35,109 bases of DNA from an uncultured Bacteroidales bacterium (GTDB taxonomy: Bacteria > Bacteroidota > Bacteroidia > Bacteroidales > Paludibacteraceae). Location of the stretch: contig CAIWCC010000013.1 in NCBI GenBank assembly GCA_903911085.1, positions 1-35,109 of the forward strand, in the 5' to 3' direction. The translations under genes were made by a program, and so were the position numbers. Of this stretch, positions 6,139 through 15,782 are shown one piece after another (the stretch's first letter is position 1; every line of letters starts with the position of its first letter). Below the pieces are notes generated by a model that was not told where the DNA came from, did not search any database, and saw nothing but the letters and a program-made list of their open reading frames with translations.

Positions 6139-8082
6139 TTAAAATTCCCATCCAGGGTTTTGAACTAGATTAGGGTTAATTTGTAAATTGGAGATTTTGA
6201 TAGGCCAAAAATAATCTCTAAATTTAAAATCGGTTGGCCATACAGGATAAGGTTTACAATACTCATCAGTAGTTAATGCATTATAAGTAAAGCCTTTTAT
6301 TGCACCTTTTGTAAGTAATTTGTCCATCATTTTCCAGCGACGACGATCCAAACTTCCTTGACCTTCGAATGCTAACTCAATCATACGTTCGCGTTGAATA
6401 ATTTCGCGCATACCACCTTGAGTAGTGAATTTTTCAGGATTAGTTGAAAATGCAGAAGTCCAAGAATTTTTTACGCCTTGCAATCCAGCTCTCAAGCGAA
6501 TCATATCAACATATTTGAAAACATCATCAGTTGGTGTAGCATTCGATTCGTTTAACGCTTCAGCGTACATCAAATATAAATCGGCCATACGCATAATTGG
6601 CCAAGAATATGGTGAATAAGAAATTGTAGAAACCGTAGATGCTACTTGTCCAAGACTCAAAGACACTTTGTAAGGCACAAACTTTTTAATATAAAGCCCT
6701 GTAAGTGAATTACGACCTAAACCGGCATTCATAGCTTTTACGAAGTATTGTGTTTCTTGATTAATGTTACCAAAACCAAACCAGTTTGCACCATCAAATG
6801 CTAATGAACCATAGTAACGAGGCTCTCTATTTATATTAAACAAAGCTGTTTGGTATTTTTCTTTAATCCAATATCTATGATCGGTACGAGTATTAAAATC
6901 GGGGTCAGATGTATAGCGAGTATTATATGGGAATGAGTTATCCTCGTCCATTGGTAAACCGTGATTGGTATAAAATAATTCGGCAGCATTTAACGAAGCT
7001 GATTCAATCGAAAACACTTCGGATGGTGTAACAGATGTTGTAGCCGAGCCAGAAGTTCCAAAAAATAATTTTGTAGGAATAGTATTATTCTGAGAACCTT
7101 TAGCATTGGTTTGCAACCAAATTGCTTCATTATTGTTGGTAGTTTCACCAAATATCATAGCTGGTTGAATAGCCAAACGAGTACTATCGTTCATAATTAT
7201 AGACGAATTTGGTTTCACAAAAGTATAAAGACCAAGTCCTTGACCTTCGCAAGCATCAATAGCTTCCTTACAAGCAGTGGCAGCACGTGCCCATTTAGAA
7301 ATATCAGCATCGCCAGTTGGGAATAAATTAATTCCTCTTTTGTCTTTAAAATTAGCATAATCATTGTTACCGTTAAACAACGGACTAGCAGCAACAACCA
7401 AAACGCGAGCTTTAATAGCCATAGCAGCAGGGCGAGTAATTCTACCTAATTCTTCGATTTCACTACCAGTAATATTGGCAGGAAGGTCAGGTAATGAAGC
7501 ATCAATTTGAGAAACAATATAATTAACTACCTCATCCACTGGTGCACGATACACTCTCATTTCATCTACCGAAGCATTAATTGATAGATTGACATCGGTA
7601 ATTGGAATAGGGCCATACAATTGAAACAAATACCAATGGTAATATGCTTTCAAAAATTTAGCTTCAGCTTTCCATCTTACAGCTTCCTGTTTTGTAATAT
7701 CAGGAATGTTGTCAATTTGCTCAATAAACAAGTTACAACAACGAATAGCAGTGAACATACTTTTATTTCCATCCCACAAATTTATAGATGGGCTTGATGA
7801 ACTATTACCTGTTTCGGTAAACAACCGGTTGGTAGTGATACCACCAGCAGTAGTAGATGCAATACAAAACTCATCAGTAAATACATGTCCTGGATTAGCG
7901 TCGCTGTTATTATGCGCAGGCATAAACGAATAGCAGGTAAACAAATATTTTTCAGCAGTTTGTCTATCGCGGAAAACGGTTTCTATGGTTGCTATATTAT
8001 CAGGCACAACGTCCAAATAATTACAAGCTCCAAAAATAGGTAGCAGGATAGCTAAAATCAATATATTTTTACTTCTTTTCAT
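6139..8082 (-). CDS. SusD-family glycan-binding lipoprotein (operon A)
   Basis: A 647-residue SusD/RagB-family protein, somewhat longer than the usual 500-600. Lipobox FGAC with Cys20 is followed by NYLDVVPD, the classic SusD opening. Tetratricopeptide-like helices are recognisable (EAKFLKAYYHWYLFQLYG at about 142-159), as is the C-terminal block with LYLMYAEALNE and IIQRERMIELAFEGQ and a closing NPNLVQNPGWEF. SusD caps its SusC partner and delivers glycan to the pore. It lies 21 bases downstream of the susC of operon A. The substrate cannot be told from sequence. Confidence 0.93.
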   Translation of the reverse strand: MKRSKNILILAILLPIFGACNYLDVVPDNIATIETVFRDRQTAEKYLFTCYSFMPAHNNSDANPGHVFTDEFCIASTTAGGITTNRLFTETGNSSSSPSINLWDGNKSMFTAIRCCNLFIEQIDNIPDITKQEAVRWKAEAKFLKAYYHWYLFQLYGPIPITDVNLSINASVDEMRVYRAPVDEVVNYIVSQIDASLPDLPANITGSEIEELGRITRPAAMAIKARVLVVAASPLFNGNNDYANFKDKRGINLFPTGDADISKWARAATACKEAIDACEGQGLGLYTFVKPNSSIIMNDSTRLAIQPAMIFGETTNNNEAIWLQTNAKGSQNNTIPTKLFFGTSGSATTSVTPSEVFSIESASLNAAELFYTNHGLPMDEDNSFPYNTRYTSDPDFNTRTDHRYWIKEKYQTALFNINREPRYYGSLAFDGANWFGFGNINQETQYFVKAMNAGLGRNSLTGLYIKKFVPYKVSLSLGQVASTVSTISYSPYSWPIMRMADLYLMYAEALNESNATPTDDVFKYVDMIRLRAGLQGVKNSWTSAFSTNPEKFTTQGGMREIIQRERMIELAFEGQGSLDRRRWKMMDKLLTKGAIKGFTYNALTTDEYCKPYPVWPTDFKFRDYFWPIKISNLQINPNLVQNPGWEF

Positions 8083-8103
8083 ATCATTCTTTTTATTTAT
8101 AGA

Positions 8104-11100
8104 TTAAAATGACAATTGTAATCCAACGTTATGAGTTTTCTGAATTGGGTAAGCCAATCCGTTTCCACCCATTTCTGGGTCCCAAAGTTTAAAACTACTA
8201 AATGTCAAAAGGTTAGTTCCTGAATAATAAATACGTACATTTTCGAATCGGGCTTTTTTCAATATCTTCTTAGGTATAGAATAACCACATTCAATGTTTT
8301 TCAATCTCATAAAGCTACCATCGCGCATAAACCATGTACTTCTTTGGGTGTTATTGCTAATTAGAGTAGCTGATAAACGAGGCCATAAAGCATAAGGATT
8401 TTGATTAGCTTCAGTCCAGTGATTATCGGCATAAGCTTGCAACAATTGATTAGAAGCACCATTTATAAGTGGTTGATAATTATAGTTTGATGCATTAACG
8501 AATGGCGCAGTAAGCGTTGGGTCAATCCAGAATGCACGTCGGGCAGTACCTTGGAAGAAGAATGACAAGTCGATACCTTTGAAACCACCAGAAACACCAA
8601 AACCATAATTTATTTCGGGTGTTGTAGGATGTCCAATTGGCACCACATCATAGCTATTGATAACACCATCTTTGTTGATATCTTTGTATTTGATATCACC
8701 AGCCATTACTTTACCAAAACCAGTTTGCGAAGGTGAAATACTAATATCATATTGGTCAATAAATAGACGCTCAGCAATATAACCATAACCTTGATTATAA
8801 TTATTTCCCACTTTGGATAACCAAGGATTTTTAGAATAATCTGGTTCATCAATTTTCACAATCTTGTTAGTAGCATATGTAAAAGTACTATGTGAAGTAA
8901 TCCACAAACCGTTTTTAAAGTTTTTCTTGTAATCTAAAGAAATATCAACACCATTACTTTTAATTTCACCGGTATTAGCACGCACTTTGCCATAATCAAT
9001 CAAACCTAAAGTTGAAGGAACATTAGAACGTTGCATAAGCACATTGGTACGATCATCAGTAAAATAATCAACTTGAAGTTCTAAAGCACGAACCAATTCA
9101 AGTTCGAAACCAAAGTTTGTTTTGGTAGAAACTTCCCAAGAAATATCAGCATTTGCATAACGGTTAATTGATACACCCGATTGAGAGTTTGTCCAGTTTT
9201 GACCAAAAGTATAACCATAAGTACCATTAGCCAACGAAACTTGTGAAAGATAGAAATAGCGGTCAGCAGCGTCATTACTTAAATTATCATTACCAACTTT
9301 ACCATAAGTAGCTTTCAACTTAAGTTTTGAAACAATACTACTGAAGTTATCTTGCCAAAACTTTTCGTTAGACACTAACCAACCTGTACCAATTGATGGA
9401 AACAAACCAAAACGGTGATTGTCAGCAAATCTTTCAGAACCATTGTAACCAAAGTTAGCTTCAATAAAATAACGAGTATCATAGTTGTATGTAGCACGAC
9501 CAGAAATACCAATGTTACGAGTAGGAAGTGTAGAAATCAAAGGGTCAGAATCGGAGCTCGTAGCTGTGCGGTCGTAGTTGCGTAAATATCCAACCAATAA
9601 ACCACTCACACCATGTTTTCCAAAGTTTTGATCGTAATTCATGGCAGCTTCACCATAAGTTACAGTAGTTACATAAGGAGTTTCTTGCGAATAATTCAAA
9701 TACTCTTGTGCTGTGGTTGGATTCAAGTTTGATAACACATAAGAATTTGCCACAGGGTCATAACTTCCAACATTATAAAGAAATGGAGTGTATTGACGTG
9801 AAGCACCTGTAGTAGCATATCTGTTTGTGCTAAACAAAGCACGTGCATTTAATCCTTTTACTATGCCCGATAAATCTTGTTTTGCCTCAAAAGTAGCAAC
9901 CACAGTAGATTTTGTAGTTTGTTTATAACCTTTTACCATGTCGGCATAAGGATTCAACATATAACCACCATTATAATCTCTGTTACCAAACATAATGTGG
10001 TGAATGTACGACAAGTCATCAGTTTTTGGATAATAAGCTGGAAAGTCAACAGGACTCGACATAACCATCTTACGATACAAACCACTACCACCATCAATTG
10101 GACCAGTATAATTGTCCATTGTAATACCTAAACGAAGAATTACTTCTGTTGATTTGGTAACGTTTACATTCACATTCGAACGCAACTGGTAAGTATTTAA
10201 TTTGATGTTATTATTAAAATTGTTAGTACCATTTACTTTCAACACACCATTATCCACATTGTAAGTGCTACCTACATAATAGCGAGCAATTTTGCTACCA
10301 CCAGACACATTGAAGTTGATACGTTGATTGCTTGTTGAGTTTTTAAACATCATATCTTGCCAATTTACAGCAGGATAAACGTAAGGGTTAGTTCCAGCAA
10401 TTGTATTATCAATTTTTTCAGGGTTGTACATATCTTCTACACCACGAGTTGTAGTTGCCTCGTTGCGCATAAGCATATATGTAATTGGATCAGCAAATTT
10501 TACTGTGCTGGTTGGCATCGAAGTAGTATTTTCGATACGCACCGACAGTTTAGCTTTTCCTTCTTTACCTTCTTTGGTGGTAACAAGCATAATACCATTT
10601 GCACCACGAGCACCATACAAAGCAGTAGAAGTTGCATCTTTCATGATTGAGAACGAAGCAATATCATCTGGTTGAAGGCGCGATAAGTCGGTATTTGTAC
10701 TTTCGATACCATCAATCAAAATCAAAGGACTACTAGAAGCACCCATTGTTGATACACCACGCACAAAATAGTCGATATTGTTATCAGCTCCTGGATCACC
10801 ACCTTTTTGATAAGCAATTACCCCAGCCAACTTTCCTGCAAAAGCAGTAGTAAGATTGCTCGAAGGAACTTTCAACTCTTTGGTGTCAATAGTAGTAATA
10901 GAACCAATTACACTCGATTTTTTTTGTTTACCAAAAGCTGTAACTTGGAGTTCACCAAGCATTTGTGTGTCGCTTTTGAAAAGCACATTGATTTTTGTTT
11001 GGTCACCTACTTTAATTTTTTGTTTGGTATAACCAATAAACGAAAAAACCAGCACATCGTTTGCCGATGCTCTAATGGAGAATTTTCCATCGAAATCTGT

Positions 11101-11328
11101 TACAGTACCTGTAGAAGTACCTTCGATGACAACACTTGCGCCAGGAACAGTTGCTCCCGATTCATCAGTAATAACACCGGTAATGTTGCTTGCCCTTGAC
11201 GATTGTGCATGAGCTTGGTAAGTAACACTCCCGACTAGCATGAAGAGGGACATTAAAACCCACTTGCCCATGCGGTGCAAATTAGTTCCCGCAGAACTTT
11301 TCATTTTAATCTTTCTTTTGTTTTTCAT
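8104..11328 (-). CDS. SusC-family TonB-dependent outer-membrane transporter (operon A)
   Basis: A 1074-residue SusC/RagA-type receptor. A long N-terminal signal ends near AHAQ42; ATGs at codons 9 and 20 are alternative starts. Residues 48-120 form a carboxypeptidase-regulatory-like beta domain (TGVITDESGATVPGASV). The plug covers about 130-255, with LQVTAFGKQKK, RGVSTMG, PLILIDGIE and the hallmark SIMKDATSTALYGARGANG. The rest is the beta-barrel, ending in QLSF with terminal Phe. There is no STN domain between signal and regulatory-like domain, which argues against sigma/anti-sigma control. First gene of operon A; the shared operator and a promoter lie upstream. Confidence 0.95.
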   Translation of the reverse strand: MKNKRKIKMKSSAGTNLHRMGKWVLMSLFMLVGSVTYQAHAQSSRASNITGVITDESGATVPGASVVIEGTSTGTVTDFDGKFSIRASANDVLVFSFIGYTKQKIKVGDQTKINVLFKSDTQMLGELQVTAFGKQKKSSVIGSITTIDTKELKVPSSNLTTAFAGKLAGVIAYQKGGDPGADNNIDYFVRGVSTMGASSSPLILIDGIESTNTDLSRLQPDDIASFSIMKDATSTALYGARGANGIMLVTTKEGKEGKAKLSVRIENTTSMPTSTVKFADPITYMLMRNEATTTRGVEDMYNPEKIDNTIAGTNPYVYPAVNWQDMMFKNSTSNQRINFNVSGGSKIARYYVGSTYNVDNGVLKVNGTNNFNNNIKLNTYQLRSNVNVNVTKSTEVILRLGITMDNYTGPIDGGSGLYRKMVMSSPVDFPAYYPKTDDLSYIHHIMFGNRDYNGGYMLNPYADMVKGYKQTTKSTVVATFEAKQDLSGIVKGLNARALFSTNRYATTGASRQYTPFLYNVGSYDPVANSYVLSNLNPTTAQEYLNYSQETPYVTTVTYGEAAMNYDQNFGKHGVSGLLVGYLRNYDRTATSSDSDPLISTLPTRNIGISGRATYNYDTRYFIEANFGYNGSERFADNHRFGLFPSIGTGWLVSNEKFWQDNFSSIVSKLKLKATYGKVGNDNLSNDAADRYFYLSQVSLANGTYGYTFGQNWTNSQSGVSINRYANADISWEVSTKTNFGFELELVRALELQVDYFTDDRTNVLMQRSNVPSTLGLIDYGKVRANTGEIKSNGVDISLDYKKNFKNGLWITSHSTFTYATNKIVKIDEPDYSKNPWLSKVGNNYNQGYGYIAERLFIDQYDISISPSQTGFGKVMAGDIKYKDINKDGVINSYDVVPIGHPTTPEINYGFGVSGGFKGIDLSFFFQGTARRAFWIDPTLTAPFVNASNYNYQPLINGASNQLLQAYADNHWTEANQNPYALWPRLSATLISNNTQRSTWFMRDGSFMRLKNIECGYSIPKKILKKARFENVRIYYSGTNLLTFSSFKLWDPEMGGNGLAYPIQKTHNVGLQLSF

Positions 11329-11413
11329 AAATATACATTTAACGTTTGATATTTGTTTGTTAATCTATTTTAGAATCATATTTATTATATCTTTAAACAC
11401 TAAAAGAACTGTG

Positions 11414-11421
11414 CAAAAATA
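11414..11421 (-). promoter_or_regulatory. -7 promoter element of operon A
   Basis: On the minus strand TATTTTTG fits TAnnTTTG. A TTG on the same strand at 11437-11439 lies 15 bases further upstream, shorter than the usual spacing for a -33 box. Transcription would begin near 11407, giving a leader of about 80 bases before the susC ATG. Confidence 0.4.
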
Positions 11422-11452
11422 TACATATATATCTTGCAACACCATTTTATAC

Positions 11453-11487
11453 ATTACATATATCATTCAATTTGTAACATGGCATAT
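11453..11487 (-). promoter_or_regulatory. candidate HTCS operator upstream of operon A
   Basis: Two half-sites in direct orientation, ATTACATATA (11453) and TTGTAACATGGCA (from 11472), have cores exactly 21 bases apart, about two helical turns. The arrangement matches 30351-30385 upstream of operon B at 23 of 34 aligned positions counted from 11454, with mismatches concentrated between the half-sites. It lies 31 bases upstream of the presumed -7 box, where an activator would bind. The binding protein is inferred to be the AraC-type domain of the HTCS. Confidence 0.5.
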
Positions 11488-11869
11488 ATACTACTAGTAA
11501 ACAACTATTTAGAAATGAAAAATCGAGCAAAAACAACATTTTACACCTAAAAAAGAAGACAAAAAGCCTTGTTTATTAATGCTTTTTAAGCGTTGACTTG
11601 AAACGAATTATTATTTTAGCGGTGGTATTTGAAACACTTTTTCAGGAAATAAATGGTGTAACAAAAAATAAAAATGCGGTTTGGGAAAGTGTGAAGTTTA
11701 CCGTACGAAAAATACGCAAGAATAATTATTAAATTGAAGTCATCTTAAGTATTTTTTTTGGAGATGGTGAGAGAAATATAAAAGTAAATGAACTCACAAA
11801 TTGGTCGATTTTGGGAACGATATTTTCAAATGATTGCGTAAATCCGTGTTCAATTTCTAGTTGAATAAT

Positions 11870-11900
11870 TTGACAGAATAGGAAATTCTATCATCCCGGG
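11870..11900. repeat. REP-like hairpin repeat, copy 2
   Basis: TGACAGAAT and ATTCTATCA arms with a slightly longer loop than copy 1, followed by TCCCGGG. It is a tandem partner of copy 3, starting 39 bases before it. It lies downstream of the last gene of operon B and may stabilise or end that mRNA. Confidence 0.75.
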
Positions 11901-11908
11901 TTCAAAAT

Positions 11909-11937
11909 TTGACAGAATCAGAATTCTATCATCCCGG
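11909..11937. repeat. REP-like hairpin repeat, copy 3
   Basis: TGACAGAAT and ATTCTATCA arms around a four-base loop, followed by TCCCGG. It has the same orientation as copies 1 and 2. Confidence 0.75.
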
Positions 11938-12032
11938 TTTCTTACATTAGAATAATTCTTATGAAAAGACCAGCTTTTGCAATAACTATTCAGCAGCAAC
12001 ATTTGCTCATTGTAACTTTCTAAGCAAAGCTT

Positions 12033-14084
12033 TTATTTTACAATTGCTTTCCTAATAATATTTGAATTTTGAGCAATAATCTTTACGAGATAAAAACCTG
12101 AGGCAAGTGGGACAATGGTATTTCCATTGGTAGTAAGAGATTTTAGCATTGAACCATTTATATCAAAAATGGAAATTAATGATTTTTGATTCTGAACAAT
12201 TTGAACACCATTGTCAACCGAAAATACCTTAGTATTATAATCATCAAATGTTGGCACAGCGGTAGAACTTTTTGTTACAAAATCGAGTACAAAATTAGTT
12301 TCCTTGTTTAATGCAATTATACCCGATGCCGAAACAGTATCTGACACTAAAATCCAGAAACCTGCATTGGCACCACTTCCAGCAGGTTGCACGGCATAAG
12401 CAGCGCCATTGTATAGAATATTGAGTGTACTCAAATCCAGATAATAATTTGTAAAATCGCGACGAATCTTAGCACCTTCATTAATATATGCTGGCACATC
12501 GCTTTTACTATCAATTCGGTAGCGACCATTTGACTGTAAAGTAACATGAAAAACCTGGTCGTTATTGCCAACAATTTGAGGACTAAAAACAGGGTTCTCC
12601 TCAAAATAATTCAAATTCGTTTTATTAACACCAGTATTTGTCCAAAATAAATTTGTACCCGCTTTTTTGATATAATAATCGCCGGCGGGCAATGTATTGG
12701 TGGTGTAATTAAAAGATAACTTAAATGACTTCAATGCATTAGTCAAATCAATAATTGACTGATTGATATCGTATTGCATATTGAAAACACCCATTGCCTT
12801 TGCTTTATTTAGCAAAATCAGCAAGACCGATTTAGAAGTTGCTGAATAAGTTCCAGGAGTTGTTCCAATAATTGCATGAGCCAACAATGTATCGGTCTGA
12901 ATTGTAAGCTGTTTCAAACTATCCAACAATGCTTTAGTAGAAACGTTTCCCGAAATAACTTTATAAGCCTGATCGGCCATAACTTGATGTCCTATAGCAA
13001 GCGGATGTAACTGATCTGCAGCAGCAAAATACTCATTGTGATTGATAATTGGCGAATAAAAATCAATAACTTCCAATCCTTTTTCCTTGGCAATTTCGAG
13101 AATTTTAGGGATAATTTTTTTAGAAAGTGTATCGGGCTGTTGCGTCCATCGGGTACTTGGAAAAATGGGAGGTGGAATGCAAATATATACTTTGGGTTTT
13201 GATTTCAGAAAAGCAAACGAATTGACCAAAAATGTATAGTCGGTTTTAAAGTTTGCCGCAAATGAGCCTTTCGCCCAAATATCGGTTTTCGAATCGTTTG
13301 TTCCCAACCCAATGGTTACAATATCTGGTTGAAAATTGATGGCCGATGTAAAGTAAATGCTTGGATAATAAGGTTTGCTGGTGTTTTGACAGGCACTTGA
13401 GCCGCTATAACCGTAGTTTCTAACCTGATAATCTTCGCCCAACATCTGTTCGAGCAAGCCTACATATCCTTTGTTGACCCTATCGCCGGCATCGGTTCCT
13501 TCGGTAATGCTATTTCCCAAACAAGCAATTTTGATTTCTTTCTTTGGTGTTATCATTGCTCCACTTTCGTAAGAAAAAGTAATGTTCTTAAGATTAGCCA
13601 CATACCAATCCCAAACTATTTTAACTTTGTGTTTTCCAGTAATTTTCTCAAAACGCTTGCTGATAATATAATCGGTATTGAATTTTACGGGTAAATGAAT
13701 CCTTAGCGAAGCAAAAGGAATTGTTTGATTATCAAGGTACAAATCGAGTTCACCAGAGCGTTGTCCATGAATATCACCATAAATCAAAAACATATTTGAC
13801 GACACTTTATTAAAATTACCATCAGTTCCAAAGTCGATGGAATCGCCCAGAATAACCGAAGAACCATCCTTTGTGGAACCAATATACGTGGCATCGGCAC
13901 TCAGGGCACAGGTATTCAAATTTGTCATTTTTGATGCTGCAATGACCAAAGGCGTTACCGTCAATTTATTGGCTCGAGTAATTGAATCAATAATCGTTTC
14001 AGCCACTTTTATTGTTTTAACCTGTGCACTAGCAATTAAAGATATTAAGAACGATAAAACAATAAGTTGAAATGATTTTTTCAT
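12033..14084 (-). CDS. secreted SGNH/GDSL esterase with T9SS sorting tail
   Basis: A 683-residue multidomain protein. Signal peptide about 1-20 (ends ASA). Residues about 60-175 look like a CBM6-type carbohydrate-binding sandwich. The SGNH hydrolase domain spans about 184-378: Ser192 in CLGNSITEG, Gly228 in NYGYSG, Asn263 in GLGTND, and Asp357/His360 in DQLHPL, so all four blocks and the triad are present. Residues about 383-455 are a FIVAR-like helical repeat; 460-610 is a beta-rich region that may be ricin-B-like. Residues about 628-683 match a T9SS type A sorting domain (ISIFDINGSMLKSL, GFYLVKI, IIRKAIVK). It probably removes ester groups such as acetyl from a glycan. Last gene of operon B and its only evident enzyme. 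Confidence 0.85.
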   Translation of the reverse strand: MKKSFQLIVLSFLISLIASAQVKTIKVAETIIDSITRANKLTVTPLVIAASKMTNLNTCALSADATYIGSTKDGSSVILGDSIDFGTDGNFNKVSSNMFLIYGDIHGQRSGELDLYLDNQTIPFASLRIHLPVKFNTDYIISKRFEKITGKHKVKIVWDWYVANLKNITFSYESGAMITPKKEIKIACLGNSITEGTDAGDRVNKGYVGLLEQMLGEDYQVRNYGYSGSSACQNTSKPYYPSIYFTSAINFQPDIVTIGLGTNDSKTDIWAKGSFAANFKTDYTFLVNSFAFLKSKPKVYICIPPPIFPSTRWTQQPDTLSKKIIPKILEIAKEKGLEVIDFYSPIINHNEYFAAADQLHPLAIGHQVMADQAYKVISGNVSTKALLDSLKQLTIQTDTLLAHAIIGTTPGTYSATSKSVLLILLNKAKAMGVFNMQYDINQSIIDLTNALKSFKLSFNYTTNTLPAGDYYIKKAGTNLFWTNTGVNKTNLNYFEENPVFSPQIVGNNDQVFHVTLQSNGRYRIDSKSDVPAYINEGAKIRRDFTNYYLDLSTLNILYNGAAYAVQPAGSGANAGFWILVSDTVSASGIIALNKETNFVLDFVTKSSTAVPTFDDYNTKVFSVDNGVQIVQNQKSLISIFDINGSMLKSLTTNGNTIVPLASGFYLVKIIAQNSNIIRKAIVK

Positions 14085-14103
14085 GATGGTTATGATTTAA
14101 GAA

Positions 14104-15780
14104 TTATTTTTTTATTGGTAGAAACCAGTTTTTGTTATCAAGTAGCAAATTATAAATTCTATTATAATCAGTATGTTTAGCAGCCACTTTTTGAGCCAGA
14201 TATGCTGGAGAATTTCTATAATTTGAAATGCGCATTAAATCGTGAAAACGGTTTCCTTCTAGCCCAGTTTCCAATGCTAATTCATCACTGATGGCATCTT
14301 CTACAAAGAGAATTGAATCCGTTTTATTAGTCACAGTCAAAGGAATAACGTAAAGTTTATTTATTTCTGAGCTTCCACAGCCTCTGTTGTGCACACCCAC
14401 ATTATTGACAAATGAAGAATTATTAAATACGCTGATATAAGTTTTAACAGGAGTCAATTCTCTAGCTGTAATTTTCTTTACATCGGTCAATGTGGCAGGG
14501 CTCAAACCATATTTAAGTACGGCAAAAGCAAGCGAAGGTTTTCCCAAACGGTTTAAAGCTTCGGCATATCTGAGGTATAATAGACCAATTCGAAACACAT
14601 TAACATTATAATGACTATATTTACTAATAATACTACTTCCCGTTTCCAGCAATCGACCATTGATACTATATCCATCGATAGTTGAATTTATTGTTCCAGA
14701 AAGTCTTAAATCGCCAACAAAATAAGCTGGGATAACTGGATTCTTGGCTGTATTTGGAAATGAATACATTTGCTTGGCAAACAAATCTTCGAACTGTTTA
14801 GATGTTGTCAATTCATAATTTGAACTTAAATCGGCCAATGAACTTGAAACTCCATTAATTACCGAAGATGAAAGTTTTATGGTGGTTATTAGCTCATTAC
14901 TTCCAGTTGAAGAATATAAAATGTTTGACCAGGAGTTATTATAACTTGTAAAATAAATACTGCTCCATTTGATGGCATCGGATGATTGAACAATGTATTG
15001 CCCAGATTTAATTAGACTACCATAATAAGTTGCAGCTTGCTCATAATCGGACAGGTTTCCACCATTCATACTGGCCTTCCACAAATAAAGATCACCCAAA
15101 AGGAACTTCGTATTAACAAACAATCGTATACATTCCACACCATTGATAGATCCATATTTTGGATATTCAACATCAGCATAAGGAGTTAAATCCAAAATCA
15201 AAGCATCCACTATTTGTTGCAAATCATAAACCGGGAATGACTCCTTGCCATCATTAATGGTAATTAATGGCTTTTCAAAATAAGTGGCTTTTCCGTAATT
15301 TAACACTAATTGCAAATAAGTCCATGCCCTAATGGATTTGACGATCGCAATTTCTTTCACAAAAGGCTTCGTACCCAAAGTTACAATGTTAGTATCCACT
15401 TTCTGAATAAAATAATTGCAATTATTGATTACAGCATAAAAATCTTTTACGTTGCAAAAGGAACTAGTAGCCGAATCGACCTCAAAATTGTTTAAATCGC
15501 GTAACTCGCTTTTCGAATAACTTGTTACATTCATCAAGTCGGCTCTAAGTTCACCGAGTAGAACATATTTATCGCTTAATTTTTGAACTTTAGTCAAAAT
15601 ACCGATTATGGAATAAACAGTATCGTTGGGTGAATTCAACACATTATCGTCGGACAACATAACTCTATTACTTTCAGTATCAAGCAAATCCTGACAAGAT
15701 GTAAAAAGAGTTATTGAACCAACGAAAAAGATTATTGTAAATATTGAAATTGCTCGTTTCATAATTTTTAAATTTTTCAT
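14104..15780 (-). CDS. SusD-family lipoprotein (second pair of operon B)
   Basis: A 558-residue SusD/RagB-like lipoprotein with Cys29 in FTSCQDLLDTE. The start at 15780 follows the susC stop by two bases; the internal ATG at 15762 is an alternative. Helical repeats are visible (IAIVKSIRAWTYLQLVLNYG, about 144-163), as are LRYAEALNRLG and the C-terminal ALETGLEGNRFHDLMRIS motif that SusD proteins share (usually ELAFEG-R-FDL). It ends NWFLPIKK. It should cap the SusC encoded just upstream and deliver its ligand. It is clearly diverged from the other two SusD proteins in the window. Confidence 0.88.
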   Translation of the reverse strand: MKNLKIMKRAISIFTIIFFVGSITLFTSCQDLLDTESNRVMLSDDNVLNSPNDTVYSIIGILTKVQKLSDKYVLLGELRADLMNVTSYSKSELRDLNNFEVDSATSSFCNVKDFYAVINNCNYFIQKVDTNIVTLGTKPFVKEIAIVKSIRAWTYLQLVLNYGKATYFEKPLITINDGKESFPVYDLQQIVDALILDLTPYADVEYPKYGSINGVECIRLFVNTKFLLGDLYLWKASMNGGNLSDYEQAATYYGSLIKSGQYIVQSSDAIKWSSIYFTSYNNSWSNILYSSTGSNELITTIKLSSSVINGVSSSLADLSSNYELTTSKQFEDLFAKQMYSFPNTAKNPVIPAYFVGDLRLSGTINSTIDGYSINGRLLETGSSIISKYSHYNVNVFRIGLLYLRYAEALNRLGKPSLAFAVLKYGLSPATLTDVKKITARELTPVKTYISVFNNSSFVNNVGVHNRGCGSSEINKLYVIPLTVTNKTDSILFVEDAISDELALETGLEGNRFHDLMRISNYRNSPAYLAQKVAAKHTDYNRIYNLLLDNKNWFLPIKK

Positions 15781-15782
15781 GA

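Larger units (their letters stand above)
11329..12032. other. intergenic region between operons A and B
   Basis: No gene is supported in these 704 bases. From operon A outward it contains a -7 promoter box (11414-11421), a 21-bp-spaced direct repeat (11453-11487), a weak AAAAAGC/GCTTTTT hairpin (11561-11587), about 280 bases of unrecognised AT-rich DNA, and two REP-like hairpins (11870-11937) downstream of operon B. Confidence 0.7.

Noticed and set aside
11561-11587. AAAAAGC/GCTTTTT hairpin as terminator of operon B
   Set aside because: Seven-base stem with a 13-base loop about 450 bases beyond the last stop codon; too weak and too far to assign.
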